Shown here in pieces: positions 33,664-42,125 of a stretch of DNA of 64,000 nt. Below the pieces are notes generated by a model. It worked only from the letters and a program-made list of their open reading frames with translations. It was not told the origin of the DNA and did not search any database. The stretch is taken from NCBI GenBank assembly GCA_021794525.1, contig JAJYQP010000006.1:33414-97413 (forward strand), written 5' to 3'. The DNA is from Pseudomonadota bacterium. Its GTDB lineage: Bacteria; Pseudomonadota; Alphaproteobacteria; Sphingomonadales; Sphingomonadaceae. Position numbers and translations under genes: made by a program. Positions within the stretch are counted from its first letter, which is position 1. Every line of letters begins with the position of its first letter.

Positions 33664-34803
33664 ATGCCCCTCTACCACACCGACGATCAGGCGATGCTGG
33701 CCGAAACCGCGAGCCAGTTCATGGCCGAGGAAGGCGCCATTTCGAAGCAACTGCGCCACTGGCGCGACCGCGACTGCACGGACGGCTTCGGCCACGCGCT
33801 GTGGAAGCAGATGGCGGAGATGGGCTTCACCGGCCTGCTGGTGCCCGAAGCCGATGGCGGGCTCGGTATGGGCCATGTCGAGGCGGGGATTGTGCTCGAG
33901 GAGATCGGCCGCAACCTCACCCCGTCGCCGTTCCTGACGAGTTCGGTGCTCGCTGCAACGGCCCTGCAAGCGGGCAGCAACGACCTCAAAGGCCGCTGGC
34001 TTCCCGGTTTGATCGCAGGCGACAGCGTTTTCGCGGTCGCGGTGGACGAGGGCGCCAAGCACCGCCCCGAACGCATCAGGACCCGCGCCGAGAAATCGGG
34101 CAACGGGTTCCGCCTCTCGGGGCAGAAGGATTTCGTGGTCCAGGGCGCCAGTGCCGATGTGCTGGTGGTCGCGGCGCGCACCTCGGGCGCGGACGAGGAC
34201 GCCGATGGCATCACCCTGTTCGCGGTGCCGAAGGATGCCGCGAACATGAGCCACCAGCCCGTTCGCCTCGTCGACAGCTCGATGGCGACGCACACGAAGT
34301 TCGACGGCGTCGAGCTCGATGGCGATGCCGTGATCGGCGAGGTCGATGGCGGCCGCGAAGTGCTGGAGCGGATGCTGATGGCGGGCCGGGTCGGCGCGGC
34401 AGCGGAAGGCGTCGGGGTCGCGCGCGGGGCGATGGACATGACCGTCGGTTACCTCAAGCAGAGGAAGCAGTTCGGCAAGCTCATCGGCGAGTTCCAGGCC
34501 CTCCAGCACCGCGCCGCGCATCTCTATTCGGAAGTCGAGATCGCACGTGCCGCCGTCATCAAGGCCGCACAGCTGCTCGATGCGGGGAGCGAGAACGCGG
34601 ACCTGATGGCCAGCGTCGCCAAGGCCAAGGTCGCCAAGACCGCGCGCCTCGCGGTGCAGGAAGGCGTCCAAATGCACGGCGGCATCGGCATGACCGACGA
34701 ATACGACATCGGCCTTTACATGAAGCGCGACCGGGCGCTTCAGGAGTTCCTCGGCGACCAGTACTACCACGCCAATCGCGTGGCGGAGCTGTCGGGATAC
34801 TGA
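33664..34803 (+). CDS. acyl-CoA dehydrogenase, second subunit-like
   Basis: A 379-residue acyl-CoA dehydrogenase, with GGAG 8 bases before the ATG. Features: MAEMGFTGLLVPEADGGLGMGHVEAGIVLEEIGRNL, the substrate and flavin middle (SGQKDFVVQGASADVLVVAA), QRKQFGKLIGEFQALQHRAAHL, and the C-terminal QMHGGIGMTDEYDIGLYMKR. It is directly downstream of another ACAD gene, and paired genes of this kind in actinobacteria and proteobacteria encode alpha2beta2 enzymes acting on bulky acyl-CoAs. The substrate is undetermined. A degenerate palindromic repeat follows the gene. Confidence 0.92.
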   Translation: MPLYHTDDQAMLAETASQFMAEEGAISKQLRHWRDRDCTDGFGHALWKQMAEMGFTGLLVPEADGGLGMGHVEAGIVLEEIGRNLTPSPFLTSSVLAATALQAGSNDLKGRWLPGLIAGDSVFAVAVDEGAKHRPERIRTRAEKSGNGFRLSGQKDFVVQGASADVLVVAARTSGADEDADGITLFAVPKDAANMSHQPVRLVDSSMATHTKFDGVELDGDAVIGEVDGGREVLERMLMAGRVGAAAEGVGVARGAMDMTVGYLKQRKQFGKLIGEFQALQHRAAHLYSEVEIARAAVIKAAQLLDAGSENADLMASVAKAKVAKTARLAVQEGVQMHGGIGMTDEYDIGLYMKRDRALQEFLGDQYYHANRVAELSGY

Positions 34804-34820
34804 CCTGAACGCCTGTCCGC

Positions 34821-34890
34821 CATTCCCGCGCAGGCGGGATTCCGGCGGCGGGCGACACCAATGAATGGATCCTTGCGTTCGCGGGGACGA
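34821..34890. repeat. intergenic inverted repeat, family A (degenerate copy 2)
   Basis: The left arm, CATTCCCGCGCAGGCGGGA, is intact. The right arm, GGATCCTTGCGTTCGCGGGG, has diverged, so the pairing is weaker than in copies at 4511-4591 and 42126-42207. It fills the spacer before the SDR gene. Confidence 0.65.
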
Positions 34891-34904
34891 AGAAAGGAAG
34901 CGGG

Positions 34905-35702
34905 ATGACCCTCGAAGACATGTTCGGCCTCAAGGGGCGAGTGGCGCTGGTGACCGGCGGGAGCCGGGGCATCGGGAAGATGATCGTCGAGGGTTTCCTC
35001 GCCGCCGGGATCGAGCGGGTCTATATCTCGGCCCGCAAGATCAACGAGATCGAGGAGACCTGCGCGGAACTGGGCGACAGGGTCGTCGGCATCCAGGGCG
35101 ACATCTCGACCATGGACGGGATCGAGGCGCTGGTCGCGGAGATTTCGGGCCGCGAGAACAAGCTCGACATTCTCGTCAACAACGCTGGCGCGGCCTGGGG
35201 TGCGGACTACCTCGAGTTCCCCGAGGCCGGGTGGGACAAGGTCATGGCATTGAACGTCAAGACGCCGTTCTTCCTGACCCAGAAGCTCCACTCGCTGCTG
35301 ACGGCCGCCGCCAGCGCCGATCGGCCCGCCAAGGTCATCAACATCGCCTCGATCGACGGGCTGCGCATCAACCCGTGGGAGACCTATAGCTACCAGGCGT
35401 CGAAGAGCTCGCTCATCCACCTCACACGGCGCATGGCGGCGCGGCTGGTCAAGGACCACGTCTATGTAACTGCAATCGCGCCGGGCGCTTTCCCGTCGAG
35501 CATGAACAAGGTTGCGCGCGATCACGCCGACCAGAGCGCGCAGGGCATCCCCAACAAGCGCGTCGGCGACAAGCTCGATATGGGCGGCAGCGCGGTCTAT
35601 CTCGCCAGCCGGGCGGGGGATTACACGGTGGGCGAGACGCTCACGGTGGACGGCGGCATCGTCAACGCCCTGCTGCCGAGCCATTTCGCCGAAGCGATCT
35701 GA
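34905..35702 (+). CDS. SDR family oxidoreductase
   Basis: A 265-residue classical short-chain dehydrogenase. The cofactor motif is VTGGSRGIGK (17-26), NNAGAAWG is the NNAG motif, and the catalytic set is SIDG...YSYQASKSS (Ser, Tyr-x-x-x-Lys). A YISARK stretch after the second strand, with Arg, suggests NADP(H). The C-terminus has the usual AIAPGAFPSSM and GGSAVYLASRAGDYTVGETLTVDGG. It has a clear purine-rich ribosome site and lies after the paired acyl-CoA dehydrogenases, so a beta-oxidation or ketoacyl-CoA reductase role is plausible. Confidence 0.93.
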   Translation: MTLEDMFGLKGRVALVTGGSRGIGKMIVEGFLAAGIERVYISARKINEIEETCAELGDRVVGIQGDISTMDGIEALVAEISGRENKLDILVNNAGAAWGADYLEFPEAGWDKVMALNVKTPFFLTQKLHSLLTAAASADRPAKVINIASIDGLRINPWETYSYQASKSSLIHLTRRMAARLVKDHVYVTAIAPGAFPSSMNKVARDHADQSAQGIPNKRVGDKLDMGGSAVYLASRAGDYTVGETLTVDGGIVNALLPSHFAEAI

Positions 35703-35726
35703 GCCCCGCGCGCTCCGCCGCGGGGA

Positions 35727-36602
35727 TTACCGGACCTGGGCTTTCGTCACGGAAGGCACCAGCGTCAGCAGCCACCAGTCCGGCGGCGCGCCAAAGCGCA
35801 TCGAGGCGCTGGTTGTGCCGATCCCGCCCGTGACAACCGATAGCTGCCGCCCGAGCCGCCCGATCCCGCACCGCAGCGCTTTCGGGTAATTGCGCGGATA
35901 CAGAAGCTCGGTCGGATAGAATTCGAACCCTGCGACCCGCACCACGGCCTGCCCGCAATGGGTGTGTCCGGCGAGCAGCAGCGTTATCGGCTTGTTCCGA
36001 AGCCATTTGTAGATTCCGGGCGAGTGCGTCGCATAGACCGGCACCCCGCCAGCCGCCTGCGCGGCGGCGAGCGTCCCGTCGACTTGCGAAAAGCCGGAGG
36101 TGGAATCGTCGATCCCGGCAATCGCCAGCGGTCCCGCGCGCGCCGCGCTGTTGGCGAGGACCGTGATGCCGGCATCCTCCAGCGCCTTGCGGACCCGCTT
36201 GGGCTCGGTCGTGTTGTCGTGATTGCCCATCGTCGCGAAGACGCCGAGCGGAGCGCGCAGGCGCGACAGCGGGGCAACGAGCAGGTCGGGCTGGAACTTC
36301 GGGTCGCCGCGATAGTCGCCGTTCACCGAATCCCCGGCGATAATCACCACGTCCGGCCGGGCCGCGTTGATCAGCGCCACGACCCGGTCCAGCCGTTCGG
36401 GCGGGGTGGCGCCGTTGCCGATGTGGATGTCGCTGAGCAGGGCGAGGCGGATCGGCGCGGTTCCGGTGGGCAGCTGCGGCATGACGATGCGCGCGCTGCG
36501 CATTATGGGATCGCGCCGCGCTTCCGACAAACCCTGCCAGGCCAGCGCGCCGACCAGGACCAGCGCTATTGCCGCGCCGAACAGCCAGATCCCCCTGCGC
36601 AT
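35727..36602 (-). CDS. metallophosphoesterase, membrane-anchored
   Basis: A 291-residue calcineurin-like phosphoesterase with an N-terminal membrane segment (GIWLFGAAIALVLVGALAW). The five metal-binding blocks are present: LLSDIHIGNG, IAGDSVNGDYRG, MGNHDN, VYATHSPG and LLLAGHTHCGQ. This pattern resembles YkuE-type phosphoesterases, some of which cleave UDP-2,3-diacylglucosamine-like lipids; that role is only a possibility here. It lies 5 bases downstream of gmk on the same strand. Confidence 0.88.
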   Translation of the reverse strand: MRRGIWLFGAAIALVLVGALAWQGLSEARRDPIMRSARIVMPQLPTGTAPIRLALLSDIHIGNGATPPERLDRVVALINAARPDVVIIAGDSVNGDYRGDPKFQPDLLVAPLSRLRAPLGVFATMGNHDNTTEPKRVRKALEDAGITVLANSAARAGPLAIAGIDDSTSGFSQVDGTLAAAQAAGGVPVYATHSPGIYKWLRNKPITLLLAGHTHCGQAVVRVAGFEFYPTELLYPRNYPKALRCGIGRLGRQLSVVTGGIGTTSASMRFGAPPDWWLLTLVPSVTKAQVR

Positions 36603-36607
36603 GACCG

Positions 36608-37261
36608 TCAGCGCATCAGCTCGCGGACGAAGGGGATGAGGCCGGTCTGGCGCTGGCGCTTCATCCGCTCGGCGTGGAGGATCTCGCGCACCTTGGCGAA
36701 GCAGCTGTCGACGTCCTCGTTGATCACGACGTAGTCATAGGCGTCCCAGTGGCTGATCTCGGCCCGGGCGCGCTCCATCCGCGCCTCGATCACGTCGCCA
36801 TCGTCGGTGGCGCGGGTTTCGAGGCGCCGCCGAAGCTCCTCGATCGTCGGCGGCAGGATGAAGACGCGGACCACGTCCTGCTGGTCCTTCTGGTAAAGCT
36901 GCTGCGTGCCCTGCCAGTCGATATCGAACAGGAAATCGCGCCCTTCCTTCAGGGCGGCGCGGATGCGGCCCTTCGGCGTGCCGTAGCGGTGGCCGAAGAC
37001 GTGGGCCCATTCGTAAAAGCCGTCGTCCTCCACCATCCGGTCGAATTCCGCGTCGTCCACGAAGTGATAATGCACGCCTTCGGTCTCGCCCTGGCGGGGC
37101 GGGCGGGTGGTCACCGAAACGGAGAGCCTGATCTCGTCATCGGCCTCCAGCAACATCCGGCTGATGGTGGTCTTGCCCGCGCCTGAGGGCGAGGAGAGGA
37201 TGAACATCAGCCCGCGGCGGTCGAGCTGGGCGACGGAGGTCTGGTCGTCGAGGCTGGTCAT
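36608..37261 (-). CDS. gmk: guanylate kinase
   Basis: A 217-residue guanylate kinase, which phosphorylates GMP to GDP. The P-loop is ILSSPSGAGKTTISR. The GMP-binding region is LSVSVTTRPPRQGETEGVHYHFV with GRIRAALKEGRDFLFDIDWQGT following, and the lid is in RRRLETRATDDG. The start at 37261 was chosen over 37291, as the family begins a few residues before the P-loop; the ribosome site is weak. It precedes the metallophosphoesterase and follows a basic hypothetical protein, all leftward. Confidence 0.95.
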   Translation of the reverse strand: MTSLDDQTSVAQLDRRGLMFILSSPSGAGKTTISRMLLEADDEIRLSVSVTTRPPRQGETEGVHYHFVDDAEFDRMVEDDGFYEWAHVFGHRYGTPKGRIRAALKEGRDFLFDIDWQGTQQLYQKDQQDVVRVFILPPTIEELRRRLETRATDDGDVIEARMERARAEISHWDAYDYVVINEDVDSCFAKVREILHAERMKRQRQTGLIPFVRELMR

Positions 37262-37321
37262 GCGCGCCTGTGGAGCCAAACGCCCTCGCAAATCAAGGGT
37301 CGGCGGGTGCGATGGCGCCGC

Positions 37322-37741
37322 TTATTCGTCCGCCGCCTGCTCCAGAAGCTTCGCATCCCCTTCGCGCGCCTGCTTGCGCCGGGTCTTGCGGCGATCGAGC
37401 AGTGTCTTGGCGAGCGCGCCGCCGCCGACGACCAGAGCGCCGGGAACGCTGCGCGTCGCGATGCGGGCCAGCGCCCAGGAAATCACCGTCTGGCCCAGCG
37501 TCTTGTTCTGGACGATCTGCCTGGCGGTCACCTTGCCGTAGCGGTTGGACAGCAGCCCCTTCTGGATTCCGCGCCGCGCGAGGTAGCCGCCCGCCCTGAT
37601 GGCGATATCGGCAAGGAGGAAATTGGTCGCCGGGTTTTCTGTGGGACCGGGAATGCCCTTTCCCTTCTTGGCAAGCGGCTTCGAGGGCTTGTGCGAGGGC
37701 CGCCGGGCAACCGTTTCCATGATCCCCTTGCGCTTGGACAT
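37322..37741 (-). CDS. basic hypothetical protein
   Basis: A 139-residue protein that I do not recognise. The N-terminus is very basic (MSKRKGIMETVARRPSHKPSKPLAKKGKG), the middle contains a helical region with an amphipathic-to-hydrophobic stretch (VISWALARIATRSVPGALVVGGGALAKTLL), and the C-terminus is charged (RRKTRRKQAREGDAKL). A good ribosome site (AGAGGAAG) precedes the ATG. It may be peripheral to membrane or nucleic acid. It sits between sspB and gmk, all on the minus strand. Confidence 0.7.
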   Translation of the reverse strand: MSKRKGIMETVARRPSHKPSKPLAKKGKGIPGPTENPATNFLLADIAIRAGGYLARRGIQKGLLSNRYGKVTARQIVQNKTLGQTVISWALARIATRSVPGALVVGGGALAKTLLDRRKTRRKQAREGDAKLLEQAADE

Positions 37742-37774
37742 TCGCTTCCTCTCAGCCGCACGCGGCGGCGCGGG

Positions 37775-38275
37775 CTATTTCTTGCGACCGAAATCCACCG
37801 TCACGACGTTGGAGCCGTCATCCTTGGGAACACCCGCGCGCTCGCCCTGTTCCGCCTCGTCATTGTCCGGGTCCTCGGTCGCCGGGGGTGCCATGTCGGC
37901 GACGGTGGCCTGGAACTGGAGGCCGAAATCGACCGCCGGATCCACGAACTGGGTGATCGCGCCGTAGGGCACCACCAGCGTCGCCGGCACCTGGTTGAAG
38001 CTGAGGCCGACGCTGAAGCGGTCGTCTTCCACCTTCAGGTCCCAGAACTTGTTCTGGAGGACGATCGTCATCTCGTCCGGGAAGCGTTCGCACAGGGACT
38101 TGGGGATCGAGACGCCGGGGGCGTGGGTCTTGAAGGTGATGTAGAAATGGTGGTTGCCCGGAAGCTCGCTGCCGCCAGCGACAATCTCGCCAAGCACCCG
38201 GCCGACGACCGCCCGCAGCGCCTCCTGCACGATGGCATCGTAGGGGATCAGGCTGTCGGGCGTCTCGTCGCTCAT
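37775..38275 (-). CDS. sspB: SspB-type ClpXP adaptor (alphaproteobacterial)
   Basis: A 166-residue SspB homologue. The core [24 protein letters not shown] N-terminal helix is followed by beta strands with [17 protein letters not shown], the conserved [20 protein letters not shown] segment (here [19 protein letters not shown]), [33 protein letters not shown], and a C-terminal acidic tail ending [10 protein letters not shown], the ClpX-docking element. It delivers ssrA-tagged and other substrates to ClpXP. The ATG at 38275 gives the standard start. It is divergent from hisB. Confidence 0.94.
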   Translation of the reverse strand: MSDETPDSLIPYDAIVQEALRAVVGRVLGEIVAGGSELPGNHHFYITFKTHAPGVSIPKSLCERFPDEMTIVLQNKFWDLKVEDDRFSVGLSFNQVPATLVVPYGAITQFVDPAVDFGLQFQATVADMAPPATEDPDNDEAEQGERAGVPKDDGSNVVTVDFGRKK

Positions 38276-38358
38276 GCGCGCTAGGTGGCGGCGCGCTTTC
38301 CCCCGGTCAAGCAAGAATGCTTGCACGGCGCGCGGGGCCGCGTGTAGCGGCGCTATCC

Positions 38359-38952
38359 ATGCGAACTGGCAGGATCGAACGCAACACCGCGGAAACGCGC
38401 ATCCTCGTCGAGGTAAATCTCGACGGGACGGGCGCCTATGACATTTCGACGGGGATCGGCTTCCTCGACCACATGACCGAACAGTTCAGCCGCCACTCGC
38501 TCATCGACGTGAGGATGAAGGTGGAAGGCGACCTCCATGTGGACCAGCACCACACCACCGAGGACAGCGCGCTCGCGCTGGGCCAGGCGATCGCGCAGGC
38601 ATTGGGCGACAAGGGCGGCATCGCCCGCTACGGCGAGGCGCACGCCCCGATGGACGAGACGCTGGCCCGCGTCGCGCTCGACATCTCGGGCCGGCCCTTT
38701 TTCGTTTGGAAGGCCGAATTCACGCAGGAAAAGCTTGGCGAGTGGGACACCGAGCTGGTGGAGCACTGGTTCCAGTCGATCGGCCAGACCGCGGGGCTGA
38801 CCCTCCATGCGGAGGTGATCTACGGCACCAACAACCACCACAAATGCGAAGGGCTCTACAAGGCTTTTGCCCGCGCGATGCGCGCGGCTGTGGCGATCGA
38901 CCCGAGGAAGCAGGGTGCGATCCCGAGCACCAAGGGCCAGCTCGGTGGGTAG
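38359..38952 (+). CDS. hisB: imidazoleglycerol-phosphate dehydratase
   Basis: A 197-residue HisB, a metal-dependent dehydratase (sixth step of histidine synthesis). The family motifs [39 protein letters not shown] and, in the second half, [41 protein letters not shown] carry the manganese-binding His and Glu residues. It is the monofunctional type. The ATG at 38359 is preferred; no strong ribosome site is seen. First gene of the his operon here, divergent from sspB. Confidence 0.97.
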   Translation: MRTGRIERNTAETRILVEVNLDGTGAYDISTGIGFLDHMTEQFSRHSLIDVRMKVEGDLHVDQHHTTEDSALALGQAIAQALGDKGGIARYGEAHAPMDETLARVALDISGRPFFVWKAEFTQEKLGEWDTELVEHWFQSIGQTAGLTLHAEVIYGTNNHHKCEGLYKAFARAMRAAVAIDPRKQGAIPSTKGQLGG

Positions 38953-38967
38953 GATTTTTGTGGTCCG

Positions 38968-39060
38968 CACGCCCGTCCGGGCGCGCGAAATCCTCGCTCA
39001 TGCTGGCTGCGCCAGCGTCGCTGCGGGCGGGTGTTCGCCCTTGCGGTCGCTGCGCGACCG
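38968..39060 (+). repeat. hairpin-rich spacer between hisB and hisH
   Basis: Within 93 bases there are at least three perfect small inverted repeats: CGCCCG/CGGGCG (38968-38981), CTGGC/GCCAG (39003-39015) and CGGTCGC/GCGACCG (39044-39060), each with a 2-3 base loop. GGGCG and CGCCC segments between the last two can also pair. It may be a composite of mobile palindromes or a structured mRNA spacer. No coding frame is convincing. Confidence 0.5.
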
Positions 39061-39072
39061 GGAGCGATCCGC

Positions 39073-39696
39073 ATGACCGAAGTGGTCGCCTTGGTCGATT
39101 ACGGCGCGGGCAATCTGCATTCGGTCGAAAACGCGCTGAAGAAGGTCGGCGCCTCGGTTACCGTCACCGCAGACCCGGACGTGCTGCGCGCCGCCGACCG
39201 GATCGTCCTGCCCGGAGTCGGCAGCTTCAAGGCCTGCGGAGAGGGGCTGCGCGCCATTCCCGGCGCGATCGAGGCGATGCACGAGCGGGTCTTCGTCGGC
39301 GGCGCGCCCTTCCTCGGCATTTGCGTGGGGATGCAGCTCCTCGCGACCGAGGGGCTCGAGCATGGCAAGACGCCGGGGCTGGGCTGGATCGCGGGCACGG
39401 TGCGTCTGATGGAGCCGACCGACCGGACGGTGAAGGTGCCGCACATGGGCTGGAACGACGTCGCGGTGCTGCCGCATGCCAAGGGCGGCATCGTGGAGGC
39501 GGGGGAGGCCTATTTCCTTCATTCCTACCACTTCAAGCCGCGCCACCACGAGGACACCCTCGCCATGACCGACCACGGCGGCGGGATGGTGGCGGCGGTG
39601 GGCCGGGCCAATATGCTGGGCGTGCAGTTCCACCCGGAGAAGAGCCAGGCCTATGGGCTGGCGCTGCTGGAAAGGTTTATCGAATGGCGGCCATAG
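39073..39696 (+). CDS. hisH: imidazole glycerol phosphate synthase, glutaminase subunit
   Basis: A 207-residue class I glutamine amidotransferase that feeds ammonia to HisF. The nucleophile Cys lies in LGICVGMQLLATEG, the oxyanion strand in VLPGVGSFKACG, and the His-Glu pair in GVQFHPEKSQAYG. The start ATG at 39073 follows GGGAGC. It is separated from hisB by a hairpin-rich spacer and from hisA by a 28-bp-stem palindrome. Confidence 0.97.
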   Translation: MTEVVALVDYGAGNLHSVENALKKVGASVTVTADPDVLRAADRIVLPGVGSFKACGEGLRAIPGAIEAMHERVFVGGAPFLGICVGMQLLATEGLEHGKTPGLGWIAGTVRLMEPTDRTVKVPHMGWNDVAVLPHAKGGIVEAGEAYFLHSYHFKPRHHEDTLAMTDHGGGMVAAVGRANMLGVQFHPEKSQAYGLALLERFIEWRP

Positions 39697-39706
39697 CTTC
39701 ACCCCG

Positions 39707-39791
39707 CCCCTTCAGGGGAGGGGACGGGGGTGGGGCCTGTAATGGGGCTCGCGCTTCGACATTCCCCACCCCAACCCCTCCCCTGAAGGGG
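39707..39791 (+). repeat. long inverted repeat between hisH and hisA (family B)
   Basis: The arms CCCCTTCAGGGGAGGGG (39707-39723) and CCCCTCCCCTGAAGGGG (39775-39791) are exact complements, as are GGGGTGGGG (39727-39735) and CCCCACCCC (39764-39772). The 3' arm overlaps GGGGAG (39788-39793), the likely ribosome site of hisA's GTG start at 39800. The stem could mask that site in the mRNA. Confidence 0.85.
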
Positions 39792-39799
39792 AGCGGCTT

Positions 39800-40534
39800 G
39801 TGATCGTCTTCCCCGCCATCGACCTCAAGGCGGGCCAGGTCGTGCGCCTCGCCGAGGGCGATATGGCGCGCGCAACCGTCTATGGCGACGATCCCGCCGC
39901 CCAGGCCGCGCTGTTCGCCGAGGCCGGGGCGCAGCATCTCCACGTCGTCGATCTAGACGGCAGCTTCGCGGGTCGGGCCGAAAATCGCGGGGCGGTCGAG
40001 AGCATCCTCGCGAGCTTTCCCGGCCATGTGCAACTCGGCGGTGGCATCAGAACGCGCGAAGCGGTCGAGGGCTGGTTCGACCTCGGCGTGGCGCGCATCG
40101 TGATGGGCACCGCGGCACTGAAAGACCCGCAATTCGTGAAGGACATGGCGTCGGAGTTTCCCGGCGGCATCGTCGTCGCGGTGGATGCGCGCGACGGCAT
40201 GGTGGCGACCGAGGGCTGGGCCGAGGCGAGCGACGTGCCGGTGCACGACCTGGCCCGCCGGTTCGAGGATGCGGGGGTCGCCGCGGTGCTGTTCACGGAC
40301 ATCGGGCGCGACGGGCTGCTGAAGGGCGTCAACATCGATGCGACGCTCGACCTTGCGCGGCGTGTGGACCTGCCCGTGATCGCCAGCGGCGGCGTCAAGG
40401 GGCTGGACGATATTCACGTCCTTTCGCTCCACGCGCGGGAGGGGATCGAGGGCGTCATCACGGGCCGTGCGCTATATGACGGGCGGCTCGACCTGACGGC
40501 GGCGCTGGCGATGGCGGCGCGGGCAGCGTCATGA
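39800..40534 (+). CDS. hisA: phosphoribosylformimino-5-aminoimidazole carboxamide ribotide isomerase
   Basis: A 244-residue TIM-barrel isomerase (fourth step of histidine synthesis). It begins with a GTG ([21 protein letters not shown]), with Asp8 as catalytic acid/base, and continues [37 protein letters not shown], and [14 protein letters not shown] with the second catalytic Asp and [10 protein letters not shown]. Its stop overlaps the hisF ATG by 4 bases. The ribosome site sits in the arm of a palindromic repeat. Confidence 0.97.
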   Translation: MIVFPAIDLKAGQVVRLAEGDMARATVYGDDPAAQAALFAEAGAQHLHVVDLDGSFAGRAENRGAVESILASFPGHVQLGGGIRTREAVEGWFDLGVARIVMGTAALKDPQFVKDMASEFPGGIVVAVDARDGMVATEGWAEASDVPVHDLARRFEDAGVAAVLFTDIGRDGLLKGVNIDATLDLARRVDLPVIASGGVKGLDDIHVLSLHAREGIEGVITGRALYDGRLDLTAALAMAARAAS

Positions 40535-41325
40535 CCGTCCGCATCCGCGTCATTCCCTGCCTCGACGTTGCCGACGGGCGCGTGGTGAAGGGCGTCAATT
40601 TCGTCGATCTCAAGGATGCGGGCGATCCGGTCGAGCAGGCGCGCGCCTATGATCGCGCCGGGGCGGACGAGCTGTGCTTCCTCGACATCTCCGCCAGCCA
40701 TGAAGGGCGCGGGACGCTGCTCGACGTGGTGCGGCGCACCGCGGAGGTGTGCTTCATGCCGCTGACCGTGGGCGGCGGGGTGCGCGAGGTCGAGGATGCG
40801 CGCGCGCTGCTGCTGGCCGGCGCCGACAAGGTCGCGGTCAACAGCGCGGCGGTCGCCCGGCCCGAACTCGTGGCCGAGATCGCCGACCGCTTCGGCAGCC
40901 AGTGCGTGGTCGCTTCGGTCGACGCCAGGGTCGCGACCAGCGACGGCCCTTCGGCAGGCTCAGGAGGGCCCGTGCGCGGCTGGGAGGTATTTACCCATGG
41001 CGGGCGCAAGGCGACCGGGATCGACGCCGTAGCTCACGCCATCCGCCTCGCCGAGCTGGGCGCGGGGGAGTTGCTTGTGACCTCTATGGATTCGGATGGG
41101 ACGAAGGACGGCTACGACCTCGACCTGATCCGCGCCATCGCCGATGCGGTGAGCGTGCCGGTCGTCGCCTCGGGCGGGGTGGGCACGCTCGAGCATCTAG
41201 TCGAGGGCGTGACGCGCGGTCACGCCAGCGCGGTCCTCGCCGCATCGATCTTCCATTTCGGCCAGCACACCGTGGCCGAAGCGCACGCGGCCTTGCGCGC
41301 AGCGGGGCTTCCGGCGAGAGCATGA
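40531..41325 (+). CDS. hisF: imidazole glycerol phosphate synthase, cyclase subunit, with a small insertion
   Basis: A 264-residue TIM-barrel cyclase. Catalytic Asp11 in [55 protein letters not shown] (second catalytic Asp) and [13 protein letters not shown] are all conserved. It is about ten residues longer than usual (253-255). The extra residues are a Gly/Ser/Pro-rich GPSAGSGGP (139-147) in the loop between ASVDAR and GWEVFTHGG. They are encoded by a palindrome, GGCCCT (40945-40950) and AGGGCC (40965-40970), that resembles an intergenic repeat. The insertion is in frame, so the enzyme may still work. Confidence 0.95.
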   Translation: MTVRIRVIPCLDVADGRVVKGVNFVDLKDAGDPVEQARAYDRAGADELCFLDISASHEGRGTLLDVVRRTAEVCFMPLTVGGGVREVEDARALLLAGADKVAVNSAAVARPELVAEIADRFGSQCVVASVDARVATSDGPSAGSGGPVRGWEVFTHGGRKATGIDAVAHAIRLAELGAGELLVTSMDSDGTKDGYDLDLIRAIADAVSVPVVASGGVGTLEHLVEGVTRGHASAVLAASIFHFGQHTVAEAHAALRAAGLPARA

Positions 41326-41642
41326 GTATGGACACGCTCATCCGCCTCGAAGCTACCGTAACCCAGCGGCTCTCCGCCGATCCGGGCAGCAGCTACGTCG
41401 CCAGCCTGACGGCGAAAGGCCTTCCGGCCATCGCGAAGAAGCTCGGCGAGGAGGCGGTGGAAACCGTTATCGCCGCGCTGTCCGGCAGCGAGGAGGAGCT
41501 GGTGGGGGAGGCCGCGGATGTGCTGTTCCACCTCACCGTGCTCCTCGCCGCGAAGGGGGTTTCACTCGATCAGGTCATGGCCGAACTCGACCGGCGCGAG
41601 GGAACCTCGGGGCTGGACGAAAAGGCCAACAGGAACCGCTGA
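41322..41642 (+). CDS. hisE: phosphoribosyl-ATP diphosphatase
   Basis: A 106-residue HisE of the MazG-like fold, which removes pyrophosphate from PR-ATP. Typical features are [15 protein letters not shown], with the metal-binding EExxE, followed by [29 protein letters not shown]. The ATG at 41322 overlaps the hisF stop (ATGA); an alternative ATG at 41328 is possible. The stop overlaps the next ATG as TGATG, so the HIT-protein gene appears coupled. Confidence 0.95.
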   Translation: MSMDTLIRLEATVTQRLSADPGSSYVASLTAKGLPAIAKKLGEEAVETVIAALSGSEEELVGEAADVLFHLTVLLAAKGVSLDQVMAELDRREGTSGLDEKANRNR

Positions 41643-42022
41643 TGCCCATCGACCCGACGCTGCCCTACGATGATCACAACATCTTCGCGAAGATCCTGCG
41701 CGGCGAAATCCCCTCGACCCGGGTGTACGAGGACGAGTGGGCGATCGCCTTCGAGGACATCAACCCGCAGGCGGAAGTCCACACGCTGGTAATCCCGCGC
41801 GGGCGCTACGTGAGCTGGGACGATTTTTCGGCGAAGGCCAGCGACGCGGAAATCGCCGGTTTCGTGCGCGCAGTCGGCGCGGTGGCGCGGGCGAAGGGGC
41901 TGGTCGAGCCCGGCTATCGCCTGCTCGCCAATGTCGGTCCCCACGGCGGACAGGAGGTGCCGCATCTGCACGTCCATCTGTTCGGCGGCGAGCCATTGGG
42001 GCGGATGATCTGTAAGCATTGA
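41642..42022 (+). CDS. HIT (histidine triad) family protein
   Basis: A 126-residue HIT-superfamily nucleotide hydrolase or transferase of the HINT type. The N-terminal region IFAKILRGEIPSTRVYEDEWAIAFEDINPQAEVHTLVIPR and the catalytic triad motif PHLHVHLFGG are complete. It overlaps hisE by one base and so ends the his operon. A role in hydrolysing AMP-linked by-products is known for HINT proteins; a direct link to histidine synthesis is not established. Confidence 0.95.
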   Translation: MPIDPTLPYDDHNIFAKILRGEIPSTRVYEDEWAIAFEDINPQAEVHTLVIPRGRYVSWDDFSAKASDAEIAGFVRAVGAVARAKGLVEPGYRLLANVGPHGGQEVPHLHVHLFGGEPLGRMICKH

Positions 42023-42042
42023 GCCAAATAGGCACAAAATCC

Positions 42043-42071
42043 TTGACATCGTGACGCTATCGGGTTATCTG
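42043..42071 (+). promoter_or_regulatory. sigma70-type promoter-like sequence with possible leaderless ORF
   Basis: A consensus -35 TTGACA (42043-42048) and TATCTG (42066-42071) are separated by 17 bases. An ATG (42077) begins 6 bases beyond the -10 and opens a 30-codon frame, MVAKPQIIPITRIILPSS and on, which runs into the palindromic repeat and stops. The promoter could instead serve the downstream tol operon starting at 42380. No gene of recognisable type lies in 42023-42379. Confidence 0.4.
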
Positions 42072-42125
42072 TTCCGATGGTGGCAAAACCGCAGATCATT
42101 CCGATAACGCGGATTATTCTCCCGT

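Noticed and set aside
32362..34770. 802-codon minus-strand frame opposite the two acyl-CoA dehydrogenases
   Set aside because: It is a shadow frame. Both plus-strand genes have complete motifs and ribosome sites.
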